Positions 17,360 to 25,893 are shown, counted from the stretch's first letter. The stretch is DNA of 64,000 nucleotides from an uncultured Alphaproteobacteria bacterium (GCA_946480475.1 CAMLJM010000002.1:78355-142354); one strand, 5' to 3'. Notes: generated from the letters alone by a model not told the origin. Numbers and translations are program-made.

Positions 17360-18231
17360 GGGCTCCTCCTGATGCAGCGCAGGTTATAGCTGGTTCCCTT
17401 GGGTCCGGATCCATCGCCCGCGCTTATAAGTTCCATGATAACGCCGTTTGCTGCGGATCTTTCGTTAGAAGATATATAGTTTACACCCGCTGCGACATTG
17501 AATCCGCCTATGGCCGAGAAGTAAGGATGCATGACGTGCCATTCGCCTATGGCGGGTAAATACCAATCGGTGCGGCCATGTAATACCAAGGCTGCGCAAT
17601 ATTCAGCCGCAGGGTGCACACCTGTTCCGGATATGGCATCCAGCGTCGCGGTATTCGTGTCGCCCCGTAAAAGATCGGTGACATTTCGCGTGGTGCCTGC
17701 CGACCCCCAGGAGTAAGTCAGGCGCGTACCGGTGCAGGAAGAGCCGTTCCATGTCTGCCCCGCATCACAGCGTGTAGCAAAGATAGGCGTGCCTGATGAA
17801 TCAGGAAGAAAGCCTGCAAATACAGTGCCGTCCGGGCAGGCATAACCCACTGCCTGTCCCCAGAAGTTGCAAGTTGCGTTACTTCCCGCGCGGCCGAATG
17901 AAGACCAGCCGGTACCATTGCAGTAACTCCAGCTGGAGGTGCTGCTGTTGTAACGTATGCGCCCTGTTTTGCTGCTGTTACAAGCGCCGCTATCGTAATC
18001 GAACTGTAACAATACGCGTGCATCGCGCCGATAACTTAAGGCTGTTACCCAGGTGCTGCCATTGCAGATCATCCATCTGCCCCCTTCGGGGGAGGTAATT
18101 TCGGGTCCGCCTGCCCGGGCCATAACGCCTGCCGTGGTGCAGGCCGCACCTTCACTCGGGCCTTCTTGTGCATGTGATGCGGAAGGGTAAAGAAGAAGCA
18201 GTATAAGGAGGGGCAGAATTTTTCTGATCAT
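17356..18231 (-). CDS. secreted DUF1566-like protein
   Basis: This 291-residue product has the signal peptide MIRKILPLLILLLLYPSASHA. An N-terminal Cys module follows (EGAACTTAG...MICNGSTWVTALSYRRDARVLLQF), then CNSSKTGRIRYNSSTSSWSYCNGTGW and YACPDGTVFAGFLPDSSG...TRCDAGQTWNGSSCTGTR. The C-terminal DUF1566-like domain has YCAALVLHGRTDWYLPAIGEW and YNLRCIRR. Domain order is the same as in the 279-residue protein, and the two are clear paralogues. The start overlaps the upstream stop as TAATG, so expression is probably coupled. Confidence 0.85.
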   Translation of the reverse strand: MIRKILPLLILLLLYPSASHAQEGPSEGAACTTAGVMARAGGPEITSPEGGRWMICNGSTWVTALSYRRDARVLLQFDYDSGACNSSKTGRIRYNSSTSSWSYCNGTGWSSFGRAGSNATCNFWGQAVGYACPDGTVFAGFLPDSSGTPIFATRCDAGQTWNGSSCTGTRLTYSWGSAGTTRNVTDLLRGDTNTATLDAISGTGVHPAAEYCAALVLHGRTDWYLPAIGEWHVMHPYFSAIGGFNVAAGVNYISSNERSAANGVIMELISAGDGSGPKGTSYNLRCIRRSP

Positions 18232-20252
18232 TAGAAGTCCACCCAGTTAGCGCCATCACAATATTGCCAGAACCCGGCGGAACTCGAGCCTGTGTAATTA
18301 TATATTTGCTGAATTTCTCCCACGGATAATACCCGGTTGTATATACGTACTTCATCCAGTATGGCGTTCAGAGGATCATCAAGATCGTTGGCGCTGCCGA
18401 AGTAGAGGTTGTTTGCGGCATCGCTGCCCAGGGTGTTATATGCGCCACTATATTGTACGCCCATAAGGCTGCCGTTTTTGTATATGGCCAGACCTGAGCC
18501 GTTAGTGCCCGTGTCTGCGTTTGTGGCGCAGTAATGGTTCCAGGCGTTCGTGGTGGATGGTATGGTTTCTATATAGCCCCGCCCTGTTTCCGACATGCCC
18601 TCACCGGCGTAATACAGGTCCCATCCTGTTGTCATGCCAGAGTCGTATTTTGATATGGTTGTGGCAAAGGCCCCGACAGTGGTTCCTCTGAAATAGATCC
18701 ATGCGCACATGGTCATGTCCCCTAAATCGTCCAGAGAGGCGCCTGACCCTGCGTTCACATAGTCATTGGTGCCGTCGAAGTCGAGGCCGTTACCTATAAC
18801 ACCGGGAACATGGTCGGTGGCGCCATCCATGTTTGTCATGGTGCCGGTATTACCGTTACCCGAAAGGTCGGCCACACTTGTGCCTGATGTTTCATCCATA
18901 GGCCAGTATCCCACCAGGCCTGAAATGTTTAGGGTGCCGCCGCTTGCTTCGTTATAGCGCAGGCGGCCAGTTTCATAGGATGCGCATGTGGTGGATGCGG
19001 ATGTTGATACGCTGGTTGTGGCGACGGTGTCGCTGTAAGCGGATGTTGAGCCGCGACCTAACTGCCCCCCAGTATTTTGGCCCCAGCACCAGAGCGTATT
19101 ATCAGCCTGGATACCGCAAGTGAAGCGGTAGCCCGTTGAAACATCAACCCATTTCGCTGTACCAACCTGCGTTGCTGTCAGGCGGTTGGCGCTGGCGGGG
19201 GGGCCAGTTTCGCCGTTCCAGTTTTCGCTGCCCCAGCACCACAGCGTACCGTCCATTTGAATGCCGCAGGCATGTATGGATCCTGTGGAAACCTTGCGCC
19301 ACTGTGCGCTGCCTACCTGTCCGGGAGCGTTCTTTTGCGCGTTTGTCCCGTCGCCATGATTGCCCGCAGAACCCCAGCACCAGAGCGTATTATCGGTTTT
19401 GATGCCGCAGGTATAGCTACTGCTGGCGGATACCGATTTCCACGTATCCGTACCAATTTTTGTGGGGACGTTATATGTGCCGGCCCCCGTCCCGTCGCCT
19501 AGCTGGCCTGATGTATTGCTACCCCAGCACCATAGGCTGTTATCTGACTGGATGCCGCAGGCATGTTGATAACCCGTGGTCACCCATTTCCAGGACGCGC
19601 TGCCGATCAGGGTGGGCGTTCCCGTTGTACCGCTGGCGCCGTTACCTAATTGTTGCGCCGTTTCGGTACCCCAGCAATACAAGGCGCCACTTGTGCGAAC
19701 GCCGCAAGCGAAGAGTTGTTCGGGCGCGATGACGAGCCATGTACTAGAAATATTTGTAGGTGTTTGCACATTTGTATAGGAGCTGTTGCCAATCTGCGTG
19801 TTGCCGTTATCGCCCCAGCACCACAAGGTTTTATCAGGTTTGATGGCGCAATGATGAGTAGCGGAATGTCCGTCCGATGAAAGTTGCTGCCATTTGTCGG
19901 TGCCGATCCTGGTGGGAACATAAAGGTCTGTTGTGCTGGCGTTCCCCAATTGATATAGGCCGGCTTCGCCCCAGCAATATAATTCACCGTTGCCCAAGGC
20001 GCAGACGGAATCTGCCCCCGCATCAACGGCTGAGAATTTTAGCGTTCCGTTGCCAATCTGAAAAAGGCTGCGGCCCGCGTTGGTCGTTTGAATAGTTTCG
20101 ACCCATGTAGTTCCGTTACAGATAAGAATCTGGCCGCTATCGCGTTCTTGTGCGCCGGCAACGCTGCAAGAACTGCCAGCTGTTGAGGCTTGTGCGAAGC
20201 CTGGCATACTGCATAAAGCCAGTGTTAAGAATAAGAAGGCATGCAACCGCAT
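18231..20252 (-). CDS. secreted RCC1-propeller plus LamG protein
   Basis: I start at ATG 20252, MRLHAFLFLTLALCSMPGFAQA, a good signal peptide, although the ribosome site is weak; an in-frame ATG at 20315 is the alternative. The product is about 673 residues. Order: AGSSC Cys module with FQIGN, seven RCC1 blades (each with CWG), then CASYETGRLRYNEAS, a LamG/concanavalin-like domain (GLVGYWPMDETSG...LDEVRIYNRVLSVGEIQQIY), and finally FWQYCDGANWVDF. The flanking pieces correspond to one continuous module in the two shorter paralogues, so RCC1 and LamG are inserted into it. First gene of the operon. Confidence 0.88.
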   Translation of the reverse strand: MRLHAFLFLTLALCSMPGFAQASTAGSSCSVAGAQERDSGQILICNGTTWVETIQTTNAGRSLFQIGNGTLKFSAVDAGADSVCALGNGELYCWGEAGLYQLGNASTTDLYVPTRIGTDKWQQLSSDGHSATHHCAIKPDKTLWCWGDNGNTQIGNSSYTNVQTPTNISSTWLVIAPEQLFACGVRTSGALYCWGTETAQQLGNGASGTTGTPTLIGSASWKWVTTGYQHACGIQSDNSLWCWGSNTSGQLGDGTGAGTYNVPTKIGTDTWKSVSASSSYTCGIKTDNTLWCWGSAGNHGDGTNAQKNAPGQVGSAQWRKVSTGSIHACGIQMDGTLWCWGSENWNGETGPPASANRLTATQVGTAKWVDVSTGYRFTCGIQADNTLWCWGQNTGGQLGRGSTSAYSDTVATTSVSTSASTTCASYETGRLRYNEASGGTLNISGLVGYWPMDETSGTSVADLSGNGNTGTMTNMDGATDHVPGVIGNGLDFDGTNDYVNAGSGASLDDLGDMTMCAWIYFRGTTVGAFATTISKYDSGMTTGWDLYYAGEGMSETGRGYIETIPSTTNAWNHYCATNADTGTNGSGLAIYKNGSLMGVQYSGAYNTLGSDAANNLYFGSANDLDDPLNAILDEVRIYNRVLSVGEIQQIYNYTGSSSAGFWQYCDGANWVDF

Positions 20253-20568
20253 GGTTTGTGATGTCGCCTTTTCCCCGAAATTCCACAGGTAGTCGATAAC
20301 CCATTGAATATCCATGGTAACATGTAAAAGTTAATCATCAACGAAATGTTGTGATTTAGAACCCTTTGGATGTGCTGGCGTTGATCTAAAATTTATTAAG
20401 AATTTTAGATAGTTACGCCATAATTTCGAAACGAAAATAATTGTCATAATGTAATTTTTGGCATACTGTGGAGAATAGAACATATTTTTGCAGGCTGGTG
20501 GGTCTGCGGTTCAGCGGGATCCCTTGGCGGTCCCTTAAAATCATCAGTCGTTTAATCGGGTGGGTATC
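20253..20568. other. divergent intergenic region with A+T-rich palindrome
   Basis: This 316-bp region separates the divergent secreted-protein operon and a small exported protein. It is A+T-rich and contains a perfect 10-bp inverted repeat, ATCTAAAATT (20384-20393) and AATTTTAGAT (20401-20410), spaced by 7 bp. It is a candidate operator for the minus-strand operon. I could not pick a convincing promoter on either strand. Confidence 0.5.
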
Positions 20569-21057
20569 ATGAGTGTGGTTGTTCAAACGGACGTAGTGAC
20601 GTCCCGTCGGCGCACGTTTGCGCTCTGGGTTATAATGCTCGGTGTCCTTGCGGCACTATCTGTTATGGCCCGTCCGGCATGGTCTTTTGAAGTTACAACA
20701 ACGGAACCCCATGGCCAGAGCGGCATTGCCGCTCCGGTCATGCGTGCGCCGATGCCTTCCTCTGAAGATTCATGCCTTTATATTTTAAAAATGGCGCGGG
20801 AGCGTTCAGAAGATAATGCGGCGGCGCGCCGCTATCAGCAGTCTGCCGGTTCGGCAGCTGCTATAGGCCTTGTTTTTGGTGTGCGGTTCGCGTTAGGCCC
20901 TTCCGAAGTTCACAAAACCCGGAAACGTGCGCAACCTGTTGCCGCATTCCATGTCTGGGAAGCGCGGGAAAGTGGCGCCGATAGTGGCCATGCGCTCGCG
21001 ATTGCCGATTATAGAGCCTGTCGTAATGAGCATGCGTTACGCACGCTCACTGACTAG
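20569..21057 (+). CDS. small membrane-anchored or exported protein, unknown
   Basis: I take ATG 20569 (MSVVVQTDVVTSRRR) over the GTG at 20560. The 162-residue product has positive residues, then one hydrophobic stretch, FALWVIMLGVLAALSVMARPAWS, which may be a signal peptide or anchor. A helix with RERSEDNAAARRYQQSAGSAAAIGLVFGVRFALGP follows, with Gly/Ala spacing that could form a second membrane segment or an amyloid-like stretch. Two cysteines are present (SCLYIL and YRACRNE). I recognise no family. It is transcribed away from the secreted-protein operon. Confidence 0.6.
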   Translation: MSVVVQTDVVTSRRRTFALWVIMLGVLAALSVMARPAWSFEVTTTEPHGQSGIAAPVMRAPMPSSEDSCLYILKMARERSEDNAAARRYQQSAGSAAAIGLVFGVRFALGPSEVHKTRKRAQPVAAFHVWEARESGADSGHALAIADYRACRNEHALRTLTD

Positions 21058-21221
21058 CTGAATAAATTTTTCCCGGGTGAGGTTCAGAAGGTCTGTTCTT
21101 GGTTCCTAACCTTATCCACGCCTCCTAAGAGTCCGATCTGTCGTGCCCCTTGTAAGACTGCCGCTCTGCGATGCTTTTCGTCTCCCTGAAAAGTTATCCT
21201 GAGCGGCCTTTCTTTTTCCAG

Positions 21222-22919
21222 TTAGCCGATCAGGGACAACATTTTTTCAAACCATATCGGCGCACTTTGTTCTGCCATATGTGTTATCGGCACCATGGCC
21301 AGCCACGCCATAAAAGCGAGGCCCATGCCTGCCCACCCAGCGTAACCAGGCTTGGGATTAAGTCTCTTGCGTTTTTCGGGTGGCAATAAATGCGCCATGG
21401 CATCCTGCAACGCTTTGGCGGCTGATGATTGTATCGTCACCCAGCTGAGCGCCATCACCGTGAGTAAAAGCAAAATATCTATAACAACGCGGGCGGCTTC
21501 TATGGCGATGGCTGCGTAAAGATAGCTGCGTACAGGCGTTGCATAGAAAGCAGATAGAATAATGAGTGAAATGATTGCCGCATAGATAACGCCCATGCGG
21601 CGCGGCTTTTTCGTGACGTTCTTAAGCGCCATATCGGCGCTGACAAGAATTTTATGCAACGTATCCGTTTTAAGGCCGAAGGGGTAGCGCTTCTCGTACG
21701 CTTCAAATGCGCGCCCATGACTCATTCTTGACGCGAGAACGAGGGCTTCCCCTATGGCGCGGAAGCGTGATGCTTCCTTGATTTTGTCAACCGCATTTCC
21801 GGATGTTCTTGCCGCTTCATCAAGCAGGCGCATGCCTGGGAATAAGGGCTCTTCAAGAAACGGATCGACATGAACAAGTTCGGGATGCAGACCGAACAGC
21901 TTTGCGTTTACGACCTTGTCTTTAAGACGGAAGCTGATGCTGCCCCAAGGCAATCTTACTTTGTAGGGAATCTTGAATTCTTTATCTTTAGCTTCCTGGT
22001 CGAGTTCTTTTAGTCGAGCCGCGTCTTCTATAAGCGTGATATCAGCATGCTTTTCCAGCACCATTTTATTACCCAGCATGTCTATAAGCGGAGGGAGTTC
22101 CGGCGCTTTATCGCCTTCGACCAGGGCCTCTTTGTCGTACCAGAATGAGCACTTGGCTTTGACCACCAATGATCCTATGACGCTGTGCCAGCCCGTCGTG
22201 CCGCATTGCTGACATCCCAGTCTTCCCGTCCCCTTGCAGTTCTTGCATCTTGTAACACCGCGTCCACGACAGACGTGACATTGCGCACGACCCTTGCCGT
22301 TACATTTCATACAGGTTTTGCGGCCACCGCCTGCGGCAACTGTGCGATGGCCCTGGCACGTGGGGCATTCAACGAGCATAGCGCCCTTGCAGCGATAGCA
22401 TGTGGCGCGGCCATCGCCATGACAAACGCCGCAAGCAAGCGCTTTAGACCCCGAACATGATGTGCATAGTTCGTGGATCACATAGCTTTTATTAAAGCTA
22501 TCAAGCGCGATTGTTTGGTTTTCGAGAGCGAACCCGATATCATTACGTTTCTTCAGAAGGTCAATAACATATTTTTTAACATCGGGGTTTTCTGTGATCT
22601 TGGTGAGCACGCCTTGCATTTTGGCGCGCATGTCGCTAACTGAACCGGCGACTTCGCCGTTTTGCTTGCCATTGACGCGTTTCTCCGCAATTTGTGGATC
22701 CATACGGAAAAGTTCGTAAGTTTCGAATTTTAGAACCTCGCCTTCGAAATCGGCCAATGCAACCTGCAGCCCGCGCAGGCCATTGCCCTTTACGACATTC
22801 TGTACGAGCTTTACGGCTTTCTCTAGCAGTTCATCGGGAACGGGTTCGGGGCCTGTTGCATCAGGCCCAGGATTGCTGGTTGTGAGCGGCTCATTTTGAT
22901 TGAAGGGATTGTCGCTCAC
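21222..22919 (-). CDS. membrane protein with eight CxxC zinc-ribbon repeats (DnaJ-like)
   Basis: This 565-residue product has a helical N-terminal region. At about residues 150-240 it carries eight CxxC units (CTSC, CGVC, CYRC, CPTC, CMKC, CHVC, CKNC, CQQC), several in the CxxCxGxG form of the DnaJ cysteine-rich domain. There is no J domain or HPD motif. The next 200 residues are charged, and the C-terminus holds about three or four hydrophobic helices (MGVIYAAIISLIILSAFYA, VVIDILLLLTVMALSWV, AGMGLAFMAWLAMVPI). It probably binds zinc on the cytoplasmic face of the inner membrane; the substrate is unknown. It ends away from the plus-strand neighbour and lies 24 nt downstream of the hydrolase gene. 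Confidence 0.85.
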   Translation of the reverse strand: MSDNPFNQNEPLTTSNPGPDATGPEPVPDELLEKAVKLVQNVVKGNGLRGLQVALADFEGEVLKFETYELFRMDPQIAEKRVNGKQNGEVAGSVSDMRAKMQGVLTKITENPDVKKYVIDLLKKRNDIGFALENQTIALDSFNKSYVIHELCTSCSGSKALACGVCHGDGRATCYRCKGAMLVECPTCQGHRTVAAGGGRKTCMKCNGKGRAQCHVCRGRGVTRCKNCKGTGRLGCQQCGTTGWHSVIGSLVVKAKCSFWYDKEALVEGDKAPELPPLIDMLGNKMVLEKHADITLIEDAARLKELDQEAKDKEFKIPYKVRLPWGSISFRLKDKVVNAKLFGLHPELVHVDPFLEEPLFPGMRLLDEAARTSGNAVDKIKEASRFRAIGEALVLASRMSHGRAFEAYEKRYPFGLKTDTLHKILVSADMALKNVTKKPRRMGVIYAAIISLIILSAFYATPVRSYLYAAIAIEAARVVIDILLLLTVMALSWVTIQSSAAKALQDAMAHLLPPEKRKRLNPKPGYAGWAGMGLAFMAWLAMVPITHMAEQSAPIWFEKMLSLIG

Positions 22920-22943
22920 CGGATTGTCTCTGCCTTCTTCCGC

Positions 22944-23654
22944 TCAGGCGGCGCGGGATCGCTTGAGGTGTTGGGAAAGGAAATCAGCTGTGCGGCTATT
23001 CGCCAGCTGTGCCGCATGCTCATCATAGTGCTCGCCCTGCCCGCGTGCAAATGCATGATTAACGCCGGGGTAGGAGAAGATTGTGACCTGGGGAATTTTT
23101 TCGAGGGCAGCTTTGATTTTTGCCTGTGCGCTTTTGGAAACAAACTTGTCTTCCTCGGCTATGTGGAGCATTAAAGGATTTTTTATGCTCTTGCTTTCTT
23201 CGAGCAAGGTATCAAGGCCAACACCATAATAGCTGACTGAGGCATCTACGAGGGCGTATGTAGCCATAAGGTAGGCGAGCTTACCGCCCAGACAGTAGCC
23301 GACAGTGGCCACGCGGGTATTCCCTTGTGCGTGACCTTTATAAACGTGGACGGTTGCCCGCAGGTCTTCGATTCCCTTATCAATGTCAAAGCGGTTCATG
23401 AGGTCAAAAGCCTTATCCCATTCTGCCCTCGTTTTATCCGTTAGGTCGATACCAGGTTCCAGACGCCAGAACAGGTCCGGACATACAGCGATGTAGCCTT
23501 GTTGTGCAAACTCGTCACATTTAGCGCGCATCTCAGCATTCACACCGAAAATTTCCTGAATGAGGACGATTGTGGGGGCTGGCAGTTTGGCAGGCATAGC
23601 CACATACGCCTGAAATGTGCCGCCATCTTTGGCGGGTATCGCCTGTGTTGCCAT
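22944..23654 (-). CDS. dienelactone hydrolase family protein
   Basis: This 236-residue alpha/beta-hydrolase has IVLIQEIFGVNAEMRAKCDEFAQQGY near the N-terminus and the nucleophile elbow GYCLGGKLAYL with Cys instead of Ser, as in carboxymethylenebutenolidases. An Asp lies in HIAEEDKFV and the catalytic His in YPGVNHAFARG. The family opens lactone rings such as dienelactone, but many members act on unknown esters. No aromatic-degradation genes are nearby, so the physiological substrate cannot be inferred. Confidence 0.9.
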   Translation of the reverse strand: MATQAIPAKDGGTFQAYVAMPAKLPAPTIVLIQEIFGVNAEMRAKCDEFAQQGYIAVCPDLFWRLEPGIDLTDKTRAEWDKAFDLMNRFDIDKGIEDLRATVHVYKGHAQGNTRVATVGYCLGGKLAYLMATYALVDASVSYYGVGLDTLLEESKSIKNPLMLHIAEEDKFVSKSAQAKIKAALEKIPQVTIFSYPGVNHAFARGQGEHYDEHAAQLANSRTADFLSQHLKRSRAA

Positions 23655-23728
23655 ATTGAAAATCCCCTTCTCTGATAACGGTATCAGAATACGCTTGTGA
23701 GCAGAGACTTCAATATTAAATTGTCGTT

Positions 23729-24517
23729 TTAAGGTGTAAGTTTTGGGCCTGCGCTTTTGCGGGCGACAATAAAAAGCTCATAGATCGGCGGGTCTTCCGG
23801 GGTAAGTCCGTAAAGTTTAGATGCTTCGGCCTGAAAATAAAGGCTATCCATAAAGTAGATATCCATTTTGATGTTTTGAGGCTCAAAGCCTGCGGCCACC
23901 AATGCGGCTTTGAGCTGTATAGGCGTATAGAAATGTTGCCTGGCATCGTGCGAAGTATCAATAATCAACCCATTTTCCAAATCCAGCGTCGAGGACAGTG
24001 CTTCTTTCATTACATGGCTCTTGATATTCAGCTGTACGTCAAGGGCGCAGAAGGTTGTCGGGAAGAGTCCAATTAATGCGCCGCCGGGTGTTAGGGCTTC
24101 ACAGAATGATACCAGCATCCGGTCGTTTTCGGCAACCGTGGGGGCCACAACAGAGTTCATGACAATCACGGCATCAAATACGTCCACAAAACCCAGATTT
24201 TTGGAATTGCGCGCCTCGTAAATCACGGAAGTGGAAGGATTGCGGTGTTTTGCTGTCTTTACGACATCTTCGAAATCGGTGCAAAGCACCAGAGGTTTAG
24301 GTTCTATCTTTTGGGCGATGTCGTTTTCTAGAACCGTTTCGCTACCGCAGCCGGGCAGAAGAATACGGGGGGTACTATTAGGGATAGATTGCAGGATTGT
24401 GCGAATTTCGTGAAGCGTACGCTCGCGTACACCAGAATCAGGCGTAATGCTGAATACCGTTTTGCTATAGCCGTCAGCGTGTGCTGCTGCCCAGTCATCT
24501 TCGCCCCAGTCTGGCAT
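23729..24517 (-). CDS. SAM-dependent methyltransferase-like protein
   Basis: This 262-residue protein has a Rossmann methyltransferase core. RILLPGCGSETVL (about 50-62) is motif I with a proline insertion. LVLCTDFEDVVKTAK supplies the acidic residue after beta 2, FDAVIVMNSVV is motif IV and LTPGGALIGLFP is motif V. A C-terminal beta strand (PIYELFIVARKS) closes the fold. The substrate is unknown. It lies between hisG and the hydrolase gene on the same strand, with gaps of 64 and 74 nt, so operon membership is uncertain. Confidence 0.75.
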   Translation of the reverse strand: MPDWGEDDWAAAHADGYSKTVFSITPDSGVRERTLHEIRTILQSIPNSTPRILLPGCGSETVLENDIAQKIEPKPLVLCTDFEDVVKTAKHRNPSTSVIYEARNSKNLGFVDVFDAVIVMNSVVAPTVAENDRMLVSFCEALTPGGALIGLFPTTFCALDVQLNIKSHVMKEALSSTLDLENGLIIDTSHDARQHFYTPIQLKAALVAAGFEPQNIKMDIYFMDSLYFQAEASKLYGLTPEDPPIYELFIVARKSAGPKLTP

Positions 24518-24581
24518 TTGGTATTATCCCTGCTGTTATATTATAAGGCAGGAATAGTAGGACTCTGTAGTTCTGTCAATT

Positions 24582-25391
24582 CTAAAAAGTGGAAATGGTT
24601 AAGTTACGGACGGCTGCTGCGGGTAATAGGGCTTGTTTAGCGGAGGCTGCAGGGTTCAGGCGCAGAGGTTGTGGTTCTGCAGGATCATTCAACACGCTTG
24701 CCAGTCTGTCTGTGAGGGCCGTCCTTAAAGCTTCTTTCTCGGGCGTTGTTTTCTGGGAGTTTTGTACGAGGCTTGCGCAGGAGTTAAAGACCAGAAGTTT
24801 TTTCTCTAAGCCGTTTTGGGCCAGGCTCTCACCAGTTTGTACGATTTCAAAGATGGCGTCTGCACGACCTGCGACAATCGTGCTCTCAACCCCGCCTTTT
24901 TGCTGCAAAATGCGTGACGGTTTCACATTCTGCTTTTCCAGCAATTGCTGCAGCAAAGCCGGATAAGAAGTGGCGATGCGCATTTCACCTAAGTCACTGA
25001 AATCGCGTATATACATTTCAGGTTTTGCAGCAATCCAGAGGCTGCAGGCCGATATACGCTCCAGGCTGAGCGTCTGCTGCAGAGCAGATTTCTGGGATCT
25101 GTTTGTGGCTTCGTATTCCCGCAGCATATCCAGGCCCACAATTGTCATATCGGCGGCGCCTTCATTAACCCAGTCCAAAGCCGCATCGGCGCGAAGTTCG
25201 TAGGTTTCGATGTCAGGGAATATGCCCCTGACATCTTTTGTTACACCCTGTCCTGCGCGGCTTGAGGGTTTTTCGAAAACAAGGCCTGCACGGCTCATGA
25301 CTTCGTTAAAGGCTTCGCGCAGCCTTTTCTGATCAGGCAAGATCAGACGAAAGGGATTTCCCGTATATATTGTAGCCGTATTCTTAGTCAT
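24582..25391 (-). CDS. hisG: ATP phosphoribosyltransferase (histidine biosynthesis, first step)
   Basis: This 269-residue protein begins with a HisG core (RLILPDQKRLREAFNEVMSRAGL). It has the periplasmic-binding-protein-like EGAADMTIVGLDML segment and the PRPP-binding signature VAGRADAIFEIVQTGESL. It condenses ATP with PRPP. At 269 residues it is longer than short-form HisG (about 210, which needs HisZ) but shorter than the long form with its regulatory domain (about 300). The tail is Ala/Pro-rich rather than a clear ACT-like domain. No hisZ is adjacent. A palindromic operator and promoter lie just upstream. Confidence 0.88.
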   Translation of the reverse strand: MTKNTATIYTGNPFRLILPDQKRLREAFNEVMSRAGLVFEKPSSRAGQGVTKDVRGIFPDIETYELRADAALDWVNEGAADMTIVGLDMLREYEATNRSQKSALQQTLSLERISACSLWIAAKPEMYIRDFSDLGEMRIATSYPALLQQLLEKQNVKPSRILQQKGGVESTIVAGRADAIFEIVQTGESLAQNGLEKKLLVFNSCASLVQNSQKTTPEKEALRTALTDRLASVLNDPAEPQPLRLNPAASAKQALLPAAAVRNLTISTF

Positions 25392-25431
25392 TTACACACC
25401 CGCTTGGTCGCCGTTTATCCGGATAACCGTC

Positions 25432-25471
25432 TTGTATTAGTGTATTACTATACTAATACAAACTACGTCAA
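25432..25471 (-). promoter_or_regulatory. promoter and palindromic operator of hisG
   Basis: TTGTATTAG (25432-25440) and CTAATACAA (25453-25461) are perfect inverted 9-bp arms spaced 12 bp, with a further TATTACTA-like half-site inside. On the minus strand TTGACG (complement of 25466-25471) and TAATAC (complement of 25442-25447), spaced 18 bp, make a plausible promoter, so the palindrome covers the -10 and spacer. A TrpR-like regulator is encoded immediately upstream, suggesting repressor control. Regulator-operator pairing is inference. Confidence 0.6.
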
Positions 25472-25508
25472 CAAAAATGAGGCGGGTTATGTATTTTAAA
25501 AAGGCGGG

Positions 25509-25823
25509 TCAGGTACGCTTTTTCTTCATACGTTCAAGGATCAGGCGATAGCCGTGAAAAGGTTCCTTTTCCAGGAAGCGGGCAACGCGGCCTACGGTAG
25601 TTGTGCTGGCCCCGGTTGTGGCGGAAATATCGCGGTAAGAGGCGTCACCCTCATCCAGCATGCGCGCGATCACCCAGCGTTCTGAAAGAGCCTTGATTTC
25701 AGCGGGTGTGCAGAGATCGATCAGGAAGCTTTTGCACTCCTGTTCATTCTTAAGCTGCAAGAAAGCTGCGCAAAGTTCGTCGAAGCCTTCCGGTGTCTGG
25801 GGGTCTGGAAATTTACTGGCCAT
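25509..25823 (-). CDS. YerC/YecD-family TrpR-related regulator
   Basis: This 104-residue helical protein contains LCTPAEIKALSERWVIARMLDEGDASYRDISATTGASTTTVGRVARFL, the TrpR-superfamily helix-turn-helix with an ALSERW signature. Members of this family are proposed regulators of histidine biosynthesis in several bacteria. Its 3' end is 117 nt before the hisG start, with a palindrome between, which supports that role. It is divergent from the DUF6489 gene across a 70-bp gap. Confidence 0.88.
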   Translation of the reverse strand: MASKFPDPQTPEGFDELCAAFLQLKNEQECKSFLIDLCTPAEIKALSERWVIARMLDEGDASYRDISATTGASTTTVGRVARFLEKEPFHGYRLILERMKKKRT

Positions 25824-25893
25824 AGCTGCTTTCTAGCATGCCTTGGCAAAAGCTGCTACACCTTGTCCGCCCGAGACCTGCAGGAGGAATGCC

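Noticed and set aside
14141..20252. Diversity-generating retroelement acting on the DUF1566-like C-termini
   Set aside because: Lectin-like and DUF1566 domains are known DGR targets, but I see no reverse transcriptase gene and no template repeat in the window. The C-termini differ along their length rather than at adenine-specific sites.
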